A stretch of DNA of 9,131 nucleotides from Candidatus Falkowiibacteriota bacterium (GCA_903920975.1 CAIXNZ010000007.1:1-9131); one strand, 5' to 3'; shown: positions 1 through 7,103, counted from the stretch's first letter. Translations and numbers: made by a program. The notes: a model not told the origin generated them from the sequence alone.

Positions 1-17
1 AGAACAGCACTAATTAC

Positions 18-46
18 ATTTTAACTTTAATAACATCGCCTGTCAA
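18..46 (-). promoter_or_regulatory. Divergent promoter reading out of the left edge
   Basis: On the minus strand TTGACA (46-41) is followed after exactly 17 nt by TAAAAT (23-18), six of six and five of six consensus bases. Transcription would start near position 11 and leave the window, so an unseen gene probably lies to the left. It is back to back with the + strand promoter at 60-88; the two -35 boxes are 13 bp apart. Confidence 0.65.
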
Positions 47-59
47 TAAATATTGTTCG

Positions 60-88
60 TTGACCCAGTCGCTTTCCTCTGTTATAAT
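60..88 (+). promoter_or_regulatory. Sigma-70-type promoter for the M23 peptidase gene
   Basis: TTGACC (60-65), a 17-nt spacer and a perfect TATAAT (83-88) form a near-consensus promoter. The predicted start is near 94-95, giving a leader of about 53 nt before the ATG at 148. Confidence 0.8.
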
Positions 89-147
89 GGAATATGTAAA
101 CTTCGTTTTGTTATCAGGGTGTTTTCTGACAATTGAGGTCTATAAAA

Positions 148-1515
148 ATGGAAATTCCCGACAAACGAAGGGAGGTCAAAACTATTACCAGACCATTAAA
201 ACAAATTTCTGTCCGCATCCTGATTTCTCTTATAAAAGGCTTTAACGTGATCATAAAGTCCTTTTTTAATTTGTTAAAAATTCTGCTTGTTCCTCTGGCC
301 TATTTAGGCTCATTTATCTATAAATATGCGTTTATCGGCATTTATAAATTATATTTTTATTTAAAAAAAATATTTAAAAAAATCTTTCCTTCGGAAAAAT
401 TTAAGCCGATCTATATCATTATTAATAAATATAGCCCTCATCTTTTTATTATCCTTTTAGCGATTGCCATAAGCTTTTCCAATCTCTTCACTTCTAAAAC
501 CAGCGCCCAAAGCTTTGGCGAAAAAAGTATTTTATATACTTTAGCGACTGGCAGTGATTCTGAGGATCAATATATTGAAGAAAGTATTGATTCTACATCG
601 CCGAAAATCCAGTCAAATTATTTGAACGGTCAAACTGCCGCTGTGAGTAGTACTCAAAATATTACATCGGAAATTCCCGGAGAAACTGAAGGCCAGTTGC
701 CATTAACCGGCACCGGCGCGATAGTTAAGCCGGAAATTTCATCTACCGAGGTTGTGCAAAAATATCGCGATGAGCCGATTGAATATACAGTACAAAATGG
801 CGATACCATTGGTTCTATCTCTGAAGAATTTGAAATTTCTCAAGCAACAATCATGTGGCAAAATAATTTAGGCGCCTATAGTATTATCCGTCCGGGGCAG
901 AAATTAACCATTTTACCGATAGATGGCGTTACTCATAAAGTTGCCAAGGGAGATACTTTAAGCAAAATAGCTACACGTTATAAAGCTGATAAGCAAAAAA
1001 TTATTGAATTTAATAAATTAGTTGATGAGAGCGATATTAGTGTGAGCCAATTATTAATTATACCCGAAGGACAGCCATATAGACCGCCAATAACAACGAC
1101 CCGTCTTGCTCCGATTCAACAAATTTTTGAACAACCCATAACACCGACCGAACCAGGCAAGATGGTCTGGCCAAATGGTTGTCACCGCCTAACTCAATAC
1201 TTTAACTGGCATCATACTGGAATTGATATTGCCTGCCCATTGGGTACGCCTATACGCGCAGCAGAGGATGGTGTTATTAAAACCGTTCACTATTTAAATA
1301 CTGGCTATGGTCATTCTGTTGATATTGACCACGGCAACGGTAAGATGACCAGATATGGCCACATGACAACCATTTTTGTTAAAGAAGGTGAAAGCGTAAA
1401 AGCCGGACAAGCCATTGGACTAGAAGGTTCAACTGGTAAGTCAACTGGACCTCACTTGCACTTTGAAGTTCGTTTCTTTAACAAAGTCTACAATCCGCTC
1501 AACTATGTAAAATAA
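148..1515 (+). CDS. Membrane-anchored LysM / peptidase M23 (LytM-type) murein hydrolase
   Basis: A zinc metallopeptidase expected to cut peptide cross-links of peptidoglycan outside the membrane. Counting from the ATG at 148 (455 aa): a hydrophobic N-terminal stretch at about 32-70, a second membrane segment at about 98-114, a Ser/Thr-rich linker, LysM repeats at about 212-256 and 262-306 (both with the typical GDT motif) that should bind glycan, and the M23 domain at about 340-450. The expected zinc and catalytic residues are present: H356 and D360 in HTGID, H405 in RYGHM, and H436/H438 in HLHFE, so it should be active. The reading frame also opens at a TTG at 133. I prefer ATG 148 because GAGGT (135-139) lies 8 nt before it. 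A second, stronger Shine-Dalgarno sequence lies inside the gene at 170-176. The gene is transcribed alone, from the promoter at 60-88 to the terminator at 1524-1558. The family call is secure; the exact start is less so. Confidence 0.92.
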   Translation: MEIPDKRREVKTITRPLKQISVRILISLIKGFNVIIKSFFNLLKILLVPLAYLGSFIYKYAFIGIYKLYFYLKKIFKKIFPSEKFKPIYIIINKYSPHLFIILLAIAISFSNLFTSKTSAQSFGEKSILYTLATGSDSEDQYIEESIDSTSPKIQSNYLNGQTAAVSSTQNITSEIPGETEGQLPLTGTGAIVKPEISSTEVVQKYRDEPIEYTVQNGDTIGSISEEFEISQATIMWQNNLGAYSIIRPGQKLTILPIDGVTHKVAKGDTLSKIATRYKADKQKIIEFNKLVDESDISVSQLLIIPEGQPYRPPITTTRLAPIQQIFEQPITPTEPGKMVWPNGCHRLTQYFNWHHTGIDIACPLGTPIRAAEDGVIKTVHYLNTGYGHSVDIDHGNGKMTRYGHMTTIFVKEGESVKAGQAIGLEGSTGKSTGPHLHFEVRFFNKVYNPLNYVK

Positions 1516-1523
1516 AAACCATA

Positions 1524-1558
1524 TTAAAAAACCGCCTTCAACTCTGGCGGTTTTTTAA
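1524..1558 (+). terminator. Bidirectional intrinsic terminator between convergent genes
   Basis: TTAAAAAACCGCC (1524-1536) pairs perfectly with GGCGGTTTTTTAA (1546-1558) around a 9-nt loop. The A run on the left and T run on the right give a U-tract in either direction, so it can end both the M23 gene (+) and yifB (-). Confidence 0.9.
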
Positions 1559-1696
1559 TTCCAACGAAAAAATATTTTTTAGTCTTGGGTAGATAGTCTT
1601 AGCCAATAGACTAGTCTCTGGTTTTTAGTTTTTAGAAAAAAACCTATGACTTATAACTTATAACCATACTAATATCTAAGACCAACTCCTTAAAAC

Positions 1697-3214
1697 TTAC
1701 TTATTAAATCTATACTGCAAGGCTTCTGCTAAATTTTGAATTTTTATATCTGTTGAATTCTCTAAATCCGCAATTGTCCTGGCTAATTTTAGAATGCGGT
1801 GATAAGCGCGAGCTGATAAATGAAATTGATTAACAGCATTTTTTAATAATTCAGAGCCGACATTATCAATCTTACAAAACTCCTTGATTTCCTGAGGTCT
1901 CATTTCGCTATTATACATAATGGCTAAATCAGCAAATCTAGCTTTCTGAATTTTTCTTGCCTCTTCAATTCTTTTCCTTATATCTACTGAACTTTCCGCC
2001 ACTTTTTCAGTTGTCAATTTTTCAAAACTTAAACGCGGCACTTCAACATGCAAATCAATTCTGTCCAAAATCGGGCCAGATACTTTTTTTTGATATTTAA
2101 TGATTTGATATGGCGTACAAGTGCAATGCCTTTCCGGATCAGACGCATAACCGCAAGGACAGGGATTTTGGGCGGCTATTAAGATAAACCTGGCAGGATA
2201 GCTCAATGTTCCGGCAGCGCGGGAAATCACGACTACCCCATCTTCCATGGGTTGTCTTAAATTTTCTAAAACCATGCGAGAAAATTCCGGAAATTCATCT
2301 AAAAACAATATACCGCGATGCGCCAAGCTGATTTCACCTGGCCGTGGAATTCTGCCGCCGCCAACCAGAGAGACTCCTGACGAAGAATGATGCGGGGAGC
2401 GAAAAGATCTTTTTTTAATTAATGGTTGGCCCAAGGGTAATAATCCAGCCACACTATAAATCTTGGTAATCTCTAAAATTTCATCCAAAGTCAGGCGCGG
2501 CATGATTGAAGCCGCTGCTTTGGCCAGTAAAGTCTTGCCAGAACCCGGCGGTCCGCTCATTAAAACATTGTGTCCGCCAGCAATGGCAATTTCCAAAGCT
2601 CGTTTAACATGTTCCTGGCCGGCAATATTTGCCATATCAACCTCCAAGTCATCCTCGGGCAAAAAATCAATTGGTTGAGTATTTTTGTGGGGGCTTATTA
2701 ATTCCTTGCCAGTCAAATGATTAAAGACTTCAATTAAATTTCGGGCTGGAAAAACATTTATCCCCTCCAATAAACTCGCTTCTTGGGCATTAATCCATGG
2801 TAAAAAGATATTCTTAAAACCATTGGCTTTGGCAAAAATCACTGCCGGCAAAATTCCATTAGTATGCCTTAAATTGCCCTCCAGTGAAAGTTCGCCGATG
2901 AACAAACTGTCTTGCAAATTAAAATTTAATTCAAAAGTGTTAAATAAAATGCCTATGGCCATGGCCAAATCAAAACCCACTCCTTCCTTTTTTAAGTCAG
3001 CTGGCGCCAAATTAACTATAATCTTTTTTAAGTAAGGATAGTCATAGCCGCAGTTCTTTATGGCTAATCTAGTTCTTTCCTTGGCTTCCTGAACAGCAGT
3101 ATCGCCCAAGCCAACAATAAAAAAATCCGGTTTGCCACTGGATGTATCAACCTCAACTTCTACCAATTTGGGATTTAAACCAATAACAGCGCAGGAATTT
3201 AATTTAGTTAACAT
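1697..3214 (-). CDS. yifB: ComM/YifB family Mg-chelatase-like AAA+ ATPase
   Basis: A member of the family that includes ComM, a hexameric helicase that extends branch migration during natural transformation. The length (505 aa) is normal for the family. Order: an N-terminal Lon-protease-like fold (about 1-170, starting with the typical MLTKLNSCAVIGL), the AAA+ core with Walker A GPPGSGKT (221-228) and Walker B LFLDEF (303-308), a four-cysteine cluster (C352, C354, C364, C366) in the NPCPCG region, and a C-terminal helical lid (about 440-505) with LSARAYHRILKLART. All key motifs are intact. The ATG at 3214 matches the usual family start. Only a poorly spaced AAGG precedes it, while a promoter -10 ends 6 nt upstream, so the mRNA may be leaderless. 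The gene lies downstream of lspA but is separated by a terminator and has its own promoter. A role in DNA uptake is inferred from the family; no competence gene is visible here. Confidence 0.95.
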   Translation of the reverse strand: MLTKLNSCAVIGLNPKLVEVEVDTSSGKPDFFIVGLGDTAVQEAKERTRLAIKNCGYDYPYLKKIIVNLAPADLKKEGVGFDLAMAIGILFNTFELNFNLQDSLFIGELSLEGNLRHTNGILPAVIFAKANGFKNIFLPWINAQEASLLEGINVFPARNLIEVFNHLTGKELISPHKNTQPIDFLPEDDLEVDMANIAGQEHVKRALEIAIAGGHNVLMSGPPGSGKTLLAKAAASIMPRLTLDEILEITKIYSVAGLLPLGQPLIKKRSFRSPHHSSSGVSLVGGGRIPRPGEISLAHRGILFLDEFPEFSRMVLENLRQPMEDGVVVISRAAGTLSYPARFILIAAQNPCPCGYASDPERHCTCTPYQIIKYQKKVSGPILDRIDLHVEVPRLSFEKLTTEKVAESSVDIRKRIEEARKIQKARFADLAIMYNSEMRPQEIKEFCKIDNVGSELLKNAVNQFHLSARAYHRILKLARTIADLENSTDIKIQNLAEALQYRFNK

Positions 3215-3220
3215 GCCTTA

Positions 3221-3250
3221 AGTTTACTTGGTATATTGAAACTCTGTCAA
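3221..3250 (-). promoter_or_regulatory. Promoter of yifB, predicted leaderless start
   Basis: On the minus strand TTGACA (3250-3245), an 18-nt spacer and TAAACT (3226-3221) are followed by only 6 nt before the ATG at 3214. The transcription start should fall on or next to the A of the start codon. The -35 box begins 3 bp beyond the T-run of the lspA terminator. Confidence 0.65.
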
Positions 3251-3253
3251 AAT

Positions 3254-3287
3254 AAAAAAGGCCAGACAGTAACATGCCATCTCGCCC
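3254..3287 (-). terminator. Intrinsic terminator of the TraR/DksA-lspA operon
   Basis: On the minus strand GGCGAGAT (3286-3279) pairs with GTCTGGCC (3267-3260) with one internal G-G mismatch and one G-T pair. The loop is about 11 nt and a run of six T follows (3259-3254). It sits downstream of the lspA stop and just before the yifB promoter. Confidence 0.6.
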
Positions 3288-3359
3288 TTGAACTTTGCAG
3301 ACAATATAAATACCGTCTTTTTGTTATTAACTGATTCGCTAATAAAGCTGAAATATAAA

Positions 3360-3824
3360 TCAATCAATTCTTTTCGTGCATCTGATTGTTTCAATAAAAT
3401 ATATACTAACTCCGATCACAATGAAAGCATCGGCCAAATTGAAAACCGGCCAGATAAAAATATTTAAATAATCAATCACATAGCCAAAAAATAAACGATC
3501 AAATAAATTGCTAAGTGCGCCAATTATAATTAAAGAGACGGCCAAAACATTCCAGTTTTTTTCTGTAATTAAATTTAGCCGCCAGCAATAACACAAAAAT
3601 AATAAAATTATAATCACTAAAATAATAATTAAGACGTTAGGCAGGGGCAAACCAAAAGCCAGATTATAGTTTGGATAAAAGCCGATCTGCAAAAGATTAA
3701 AAAAATAAAATCCCATCTTAGGGATTTTATTTAGTATCAAATAATATTTTATAAATGTTTCCAGCGCCAATAGGCCGATTGTTATTAAAATCAAACCAAT
3801 TAATTTCTGCAACCTGGTCTTCAT
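3360..3824 (-). CDS. lspA: Prolipoprotein signal peptidase (signal peptidase II)
   Basis: A membrane aspartyl protease that removes the signal peptide of lipoproteins after diacylglyceryl transfer. At 154 aa it is normal to slightly short. Four hydrophobic helices are visible at about 7-30, 60-82, 92-107 and 127-146. Conserved blocks: NYNLAFG (52-58), equivalent to the NxGxAFG motif; ALSNLFDRL (103-111); VID with D118; and FNLADAF with D132. D118 and D132 correspond by motif to the catalytic aspartate pair. The first motif, usually LDQxTK, reads ETFIKYY, with Glu in place of the common Asp. The ATG is 1 nt after the stop of the upstream TraR/DksA gene, which implies co-transcription and probably coupled translation. 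It ends with TGA, the only long gene in the window to do so. Confidence 0.93.
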   Translation of the reverse strand: MKTRLQKLIGLILITIGLLALETFIKYYLILNKIPKMGFYFFNLLQIGFYPNYNLAFGLPLPNVLIIILVIIILLFLCYCWRLNLITEKNWNVLAVSLIIIGALSNLFDRLFFGYVIDYLNIFIWPVFNLADAFIVIGVSIYFIETIRCTKRID

Positions 3825-3825
3825 T

Positions 3826-4194
3826 TTATTGACTGCTTAATTTTTCTTTGCATTCAACGCAAGAACTTGATGCTGGTCTGGCCAAAAGTCTTTCTTCGGC
3901 TATTTCCTGGCCACAGTAACTACATTTGCCATAAGTTCCTTTTTTAATCTTTTCCAAGGCTTTATTAATATCGCGCAATGTTGATTCTAGCGAATATTCA
4001 ATTGATAGATTATCCGTATATTCGGCAATTTCTTTGGCATTTTCGTCTTCTTTGTCGCCATAGTCAGGAAATTCAGAACGATAATTATCCTTTATATGCT
4101 CGTCTTTTTTAGCAAAAGAAGCCAATTCTGCTTCAATTTGGGTCTTGCGCACTTGTAAATCTTTTTGAATTTTTTCTAATGTTTCTTTTTTCAT
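3826..4194 (-). CDS. TraR/DksA family zinc-finger protein
   Basis: A 122-aa protein of the DksA/TraR superfamily; members bind the RNA polymerase secondary channel and alter initiation. Residues 1-85 are charged and mostly helical, forming a coiled coil around an acidic tip (the PDYGDKEDENA segment, 43-53). The C4 zinc finger uses C91, C94, C112 and C115 in the typical GTYGKCSYCG and RPASSSCVEC settings. It is shorter than E. coli DksA (151 aa). The acidic tip resembles, but does not exactly copy, the DxxDxA motif, so full DksA-like activity is not certain. It is the first gene of a two-gene operon with lspA. AAAGG lies 3 nt before the ATG, close for a ribosome binding site. Confidence 0.9.
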   Translation of the reverse strand: MKKETLEKIQKDLQVRKTQIEAELASFAKKDEHIKDNYRSEFPDYGDKEDENAKEIAEYTDNLSIEYSLESTLRDINKALEKIKKGTYGKCSYCGQEIAEERLLARPASSSCVECKEKLSSQ

Positions 4195-4224
4195 AAACCT
4201 TTTGTCTAATCCTTATCTAATTTA

Positions 4225-4253
4225 AGTATATAGTAAGTAATAAGTATTATAAA
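4225..4253 (-). promoter_or_regulatory. Possible promoter of the TraR/DksA-lspA operon
   Basis: On the minus strand TTTATA (4253-4248), a 17-nt spacer and TATACT (4230-4225) give four and five consensus matches. The leader would be about 25 nt. It lies downstream of the ncRNA terminator at 4290-4342, so the operon need not depend on readthrough. Confidence 0.4.
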
Positions 4254-4289
4254 GCATCTTATAAATAAATCAAGTCTTTTTCGCCAATT

Positions 4290-4342
4290 AAAAAAGGCCA
4301 ACATTGAGCCCAATTATATTTGTTTTGTGGCCAGTTGGCCTT
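4290..4342 (-). terminator. Terminator of the minus-strand ncRNA
   Basis: On the minus strand AAGGCCAAC (4342-4334) pairs perfectly with GTTGGCCTT (4302-4294), followed by a run of T (4295-4290). The loop is long (31 nt), unusual for a terminator, but the stem and U-tract are clear. Confidence 0.65.
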
Positions 4343-4600
4343 AAGTGCGACTTAATCGCATTAGCATTCGCCCTTACGGCGACCTGCTAATATTATGAAA
4401 AAGTCTTTTATAGCCTTCCAGGAGCTTTGCAAAGCTATACTTCTCACCGTTTTTTGGTTAGTTGCCTAACCAGAGTTTTTTTGTTTTTGTTTTATGGGGT
4501 ACTCCTTGGTTACCCTTAAAAACAGTGGGAAGCGAGGAGGTATAGCCAATTATGAACTATTTTAGCTACACTTCCTCAATAAATTCGGTTTTTATTGTAC
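4290..4600 (-). ncRNA. Structured ncRNA of unknown class, about 310 nt
   Basis: No protein gene occupies this stretch. A strong minus-strand promoter (4607-4635) predicts a start near 4600 and a terminator closes the unit at 4290. Nearly all of it folds. From the 5' end (+ coordinates): CAATAAA 4577-4583 with 4591-4597; a 13-position stem 4534-4546 with 4565-4577 (one mismatch); a 15-position stem 4440-4454 with 4518-4532 (one mismatch, one G-U) that encloses two hairpins, GGGTA/TACCC (4497-4501, 4511-4515) and a 7-bp stem 4455-4472 capped by a GCAA tetraloop on the minus strand; TATAGC 4409-4414 with 4434-4439; TTAGCA 4361-4366 with 4385-4390 around a 4-bp CGCC/GGCG helix; TGCGA 4346-4350 with 4356-4360. 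The minus strand is favoured by the GNRA loop, promoter and terminator. I see no T-loop, RNase P core or SRP motif. It could instead be a long attenuator leader for the TraR/DksA operon. Confidence 0.6.
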
Positions 4601-4606
4601 ATAATC

Positions 4607-4635
4607 ATTATAACATCAAATATGAGTTTCGTCAA
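4607..4635 (-). promoter_or_regulatory. Strong promoter of the minus-strand ncRNA
   Basis: On the minus strand TTGACG (4635-4630) is followed after exactly 17 nt by a perfect TATAAT (4612-4607). No protein start follows; the predicted transcript begins near 4600 and enters the structured RNA. Confidence 0.75.
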
Positions 4636-4678
4636 TAATACTTGCTGGGCATAAGTGTCATTCTTGTTTATAATTAGC

Positions 4679-4710
4679 AAAAAAATAATAGCTCTGATAA
4701 GCTATTATTT
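4679..4710 (-). terminator. Terminator of the DUF3352-like gene
   Basis: AAATAATAGCT (4683-4693) and AGCTATTATTT (4700-4710) form a perfect 11-bp stem with a 6-nt loop. On the minus strand it leads into seven T (4685-4679). It lies 80 nt past the stop of the minus-strand gene and 43 nt before the -35 of the ncRNA promoter, so the two units are insulated. Confidence 0.85.
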
Positions 4711-4790
4711 ACATATTCTCAAGGCCTTGTTTAATTTGAAAAAGTCCTTAAGGTCATTATTATCCCCACCTTTTCCACAAAATCATAAAT

Positions 4791-6278
4791 TTACTTTAAT
4801 TCTAGCCAAATTCTCCCATTTTCTTCAGCATAGCTGATAGTATTAACATTGGCCAAATTTGGCCAAAGATCAATAAATATGCCTGGATAAATACTAAAAT
4901 TTGTGCTAACATTAGATAAATTATCATTGTTTAGAGTAATTAATCCCTGTTTATTTATCAAACTATTTAATAATGTCAAAGAATTGGCTAAAATTAGCCT
5001 ATTACCATCAAGATAATATCCAAATTCAAGATCGCCTTTTTTCAAACTTCTTAAATCAATATTATTTATCTTAAAACCCTCAAAGGCAAAACTTTTATCG
5101 CGCACAATCTGGGTGATAAATGTCCCATCAGGCAGCTGTTTTTCCCTTTGTCTCGGTTCATTTACTAAAAACATTGAGCTAACAATCTCCTCAAGTTTAG
5201 TTAATTTTTGATTAATATCAGCCAAATCAGAAAAATTCAAAGCCAACAAGTATTTCTGATTTGGATAAACAACGAGTTGAGCTTGATCATTTAGAAGCGA
5301 TAAAATATCACCCTGCCAATCTAAATTATATAAACCTTGCGAGTATTCTCTATTTTTCAGCATTTGTTGATAATACATCGGATCAATTTGGCTTAAAATA
5401 TTAGTAATTTGGTTAAATTGGGTTGCTGCATTATCAGTACTTAAATTTGCAATAAAATCTTTCGGTGCTTCTAACAATAATGGCTCACTTAAGAGCTCTG
5501 AAGATTCCTGGCTGCCAAATGATAACTTATTATCCTTAAATTCAACACCCAGGTATAATTCATCGGGAAATTTAATTTTTAATGAAGCCAGAAGCATTTT
5601 TAATCTTAAATCATTTAATTCCTTAAAATGCTGACTTAGTGAATCAATGTCTATAAAGATTTTACCCGAATTACTTAATTTTAGTTGATTTAAGCTTAAA
5701 GTTACGCCAATTCTCGAAGCCAGAGAAGGCCATTCCTGATTGCGCACTGCGACCACCTTTTCAATAACTTGAGGAGAATTACTTATAGCTAAAATATCTG
5801 TATCAAAATATTCATTCTTTAGATAATGCCAATATAAACCCTGGCCATGCAAAATATTTTCGTCAGGTCTTTTTCTTAAATCAAAAAGAACCAGATAATC
5901 AAACTGATAAAAATGATTTTCATTAGGAATGATGGCCAGAGCCGCATTATAGGCCACATAAGGATTTAAAATACTAAAATCAATGTCCGGAAGATCATAT
6001 TCTTTACTAAATGATGCGGCTAGACGATTAATTAACAAATTTTCTTTAACTTCTCCGTTTATTCTCAAACTAGAATATAAGACAGTTTCCTTTGGCGCAT
6101 ATTTAATCAAGCGGTCTTTTTTAAAATAGAAATTATAATAAAAAAAACCGCTAATCATCAGTAAAATCAAGAGCAAAACAAAAGCTATGGCCAGGCGTTT
6201 AAATAGCGTCTGATGCAATTTAATCTTGCCATTGATAAACAGCCAAAACGTCTTTAATTTAAAAAATAATGGATTCAT
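4791..6278 (-). CDS. DUF3352-like membrane-anchored extracytoplasmic protein
   Basis: A 495-aa protein of unknown function. Residues 1-28 are basic and cytoplasmic, a single membrane helix spans about 29-49, and the remaining ~445 residues should lie outside the membrane. There is no cleavage site or lipobox, so it should stay anchored. Just after the membrane it has YAPKETVLYSSLRI (60-73), resembling the opening motif of DUF3352 proteins, and it then alternates short hydrophobic strands and helices with no cysteines or obvious catalytic motif. The DUF3352 assignment is by sequence impression only. The ATG at 6278 has no Shine-Dalgarno sequence but lies 6 nt after a -10 box, suggesting a leaderless mRNA. 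It diverges from the TrmB-like regulator across 36 bp, so the regulator may control it. It ends at the terminator at 4679-4710. Confidence 0.8.
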   Translation of the reverse strand: MNPLFFKLKTFWLFINGKIKLHQTLFKRLAIAFVLLLILLMISGFFYYNFYFKKDRLIKYAPKETVLYSSLRINGEVKENLLINRLAASFSKEYDLPDIDFSILNPYVAYNAALAIIPNENHFYQFDYLVLFDLRKRPDENILHGQGLYWHYLKNEYFDTDILAISNSPQVIEKVVAVRNQEWPSLASRIGVTLSLNQLKLSNSGKIFIDIDSLSQHFKELNDLRLKMLLASLKIKFPDELYLGVEFKDNKLSFGSQESSELLSEPLLLEAPKDFIANLSTDNAATQFNQITNILSQIDPMYYQQMLKNREYSQGLYNLDWQGDILSLLNDQAQLVVYPNQKYLLALNFSDLADINQKLTKLEEIVSSMFLVNEPRQREKQLPDGTFITQIVRDKSFAFEGFKINNIDLRSLKKGDLEFGYYLDGNRLILANSLTLLNSLINKQGLITLNNDNLSNVSTNFSIYPGIFIDLWPNLANVNTISYAEENGRIWLELK

Positions 6279-6284
6279 ATTAAT

Positions 6285-6293
6285 ATTCTATCA
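6285..6293 (-). promoter_or_regulatory. Extended -10 promoter of the DUF3352-like gene
   Basis: On the minus strand TGA-TAGAAT (6293-6285) is an extended -10 with five of six consensus bases. Six nt (ATTAAT) separate it from the ATG at 6278, so the start would coincide with the initiation codon. No good -35 is visible; at the 17-nt position the bases read GATATA. Confidence 0.5.
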
Positions 6294-6313
6294 TATATCT
6301 GCTATAATATATC
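6286..6313. repeat. Tandem 14-bp direct repeat in the divergent promoter region
   Basis: On the minus strand GATATATTATAGCA (6313-6300) is followed directly by GATATATGATAGAA (6299-6286), 12 of 14 positions identical. The repeat covers both -10 boxes of the divergent genes. It could be an operator for the adjacent TrmB-like protein, or chance in AT-rich DNA. Confidence 0.4.
6300..6308 (+). promoter_or_regulatory. Extended -10 promoter of the TrmB-like gene
   Basis: TGC-TATAAT (6300-6308) is a perfect extended -10. TTAATA (6280-6285) sits 17 nt upstream as a partial -35. The ATG at 6315 is 6 nt after the -10 and has no Shine-Dalgarno sequence, so translation is probably leaderless. Confidence 0.6.
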
Positions 6314-6314
6314 T

Positions 6315-7073
6315 ATGAGCAATTATCAAGAACTGAAAAAATTAGGCTTATCAGACAAAGAAGCAAAAATTTATTTTACTTCTTTGAGCCGCGGGCCAGA
6401 AACCGCGCCCAATCTCGCTAAACTGGCCGAAGTGGTTAGACCAACTACTTATGTTATTATTGAAGGCTTGATTAAAAAGGGGTTAATGAGCTCATTTGCC
6501 AAGGACAAAAAAACATTTTATGTTTCTGAATCGCCAGAACATTTATTAAGCTTGGTTAGACTGCAAAGAAAGGAATTTGAGGAAAGAGAAAGAGAGCTAG
6601 TTAAAATTCTACCAGAATTAACTGCCATGGCCAATGTTAAGGGCGAAAAACCCAAGGTTAGGGTGTTTGAGGGCAAAGAAGGCCTAAAAACTGTCATTGA
6701 AACGATTTTAAAAAGCAAAACTAAGGAGATTTATAGTTTTATTCCTGTTGATCAAATGCTGGCACTTTTTCCCGCCAAAGAGCATGGAGAACTTATGGCT
6801 AGTCCTCGTGTCCAAAAAAAAATTAAAGCTAAAATTATTTACACCTCTAAACAGGGTAAGATATATAAAGATAAAGATCCTCAAAATCTACGCGAGGCAT
6901 TATATATTGATGAAAAAAAATTTCCCTTCAAGTGTGGCATCGATATTTATGATAATAATATTGCTTTTTATGATTATCGTGGCAATATTATGGGTGTTTT
7001 AATTGAAAATGAAGATATGGCTACAACCATGCGCACTATTTTTGATATTATCTGGAATTGTAAATCAAAATAA
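6315..7073 (+). CDS. TrmB-like winged-helix transcriptional regulator
   Basis: A 252-aa DNA-binding protein. Residues about 4-75 form a winged helix of the TrmB type (ELKKLGLSDKEAKIYFTSL, then a recognition helix around VVRPTTYVIIEGLIKKGL). A charged helix at about 80-100 probably forms a dimerising coiled coil, and residues 113-252 form a C-terminal domain resembling the effector-binding part of TrmB proteins (FEGKEGLKTVIETIL at 119-133, strand-rich end). TrmB proteins were described as archaeal sugar-responsive regulators; close variants are common in Patescibacteria, where ligands are unknown. It is divergent from the DUF3352-like gene and could regulate itself and that neighbour through the 36-bp shared region. 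The ATG is fixed by the -10 box 6 nt upstream. Transcription probably ends at the inverted repeat at 7104-7131. Confidence 0.85.
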   Translation: MSNYQELKKLGLSDKEAKIYFTSLSRGPETAPNLAKLAEVVRPTTYVIIEGLIKKGLMSSFAKDKKTFYVSESPEHLLSLVRLQRKEFEERERELVKILPELTAMANVKGEKPKVRVFEGKEGLKTVIETILKSKTKEIYSFIPVDQMLALFPAKEHGELMASPRVQKKIKAKIIYTSKQGKIYKDKDPQNLREALYIDEKKFPFKCGIDIYDNNIAFYDYRGNIMGVLIENEDMATTMRTIFDIIWNCKSK

Positions 7074-7103
7074 AAAATACAATTGTAAAAGTATCATTTT
7101 AAC

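Noticed and set aside
94..99. ATG-TAA immediately at the predicted start of the M23 transcript
   Set aside because: A start codon followed at once by a stop has no coding value; probably chance next to TATAAT.
1580..1617. Repeated TAGTCT / AGACTA motifs downstream of the bidirectional terminator
   Set aside because: Four short copies in both orientations in AT-rich spacer; no consistent stem with a U-tract and no regular spacing, so neither a CRISPR array nor a clear element.
3360..3362. Alternative code with TGA read as glycine (as in Gracilibacteria and Absconditabacteria)
   Set aside because: lspA ends in TGA and reading through would add only a few residues, so that alone proves nothing, but none of the seven long genes needs or contains an internal TGA.
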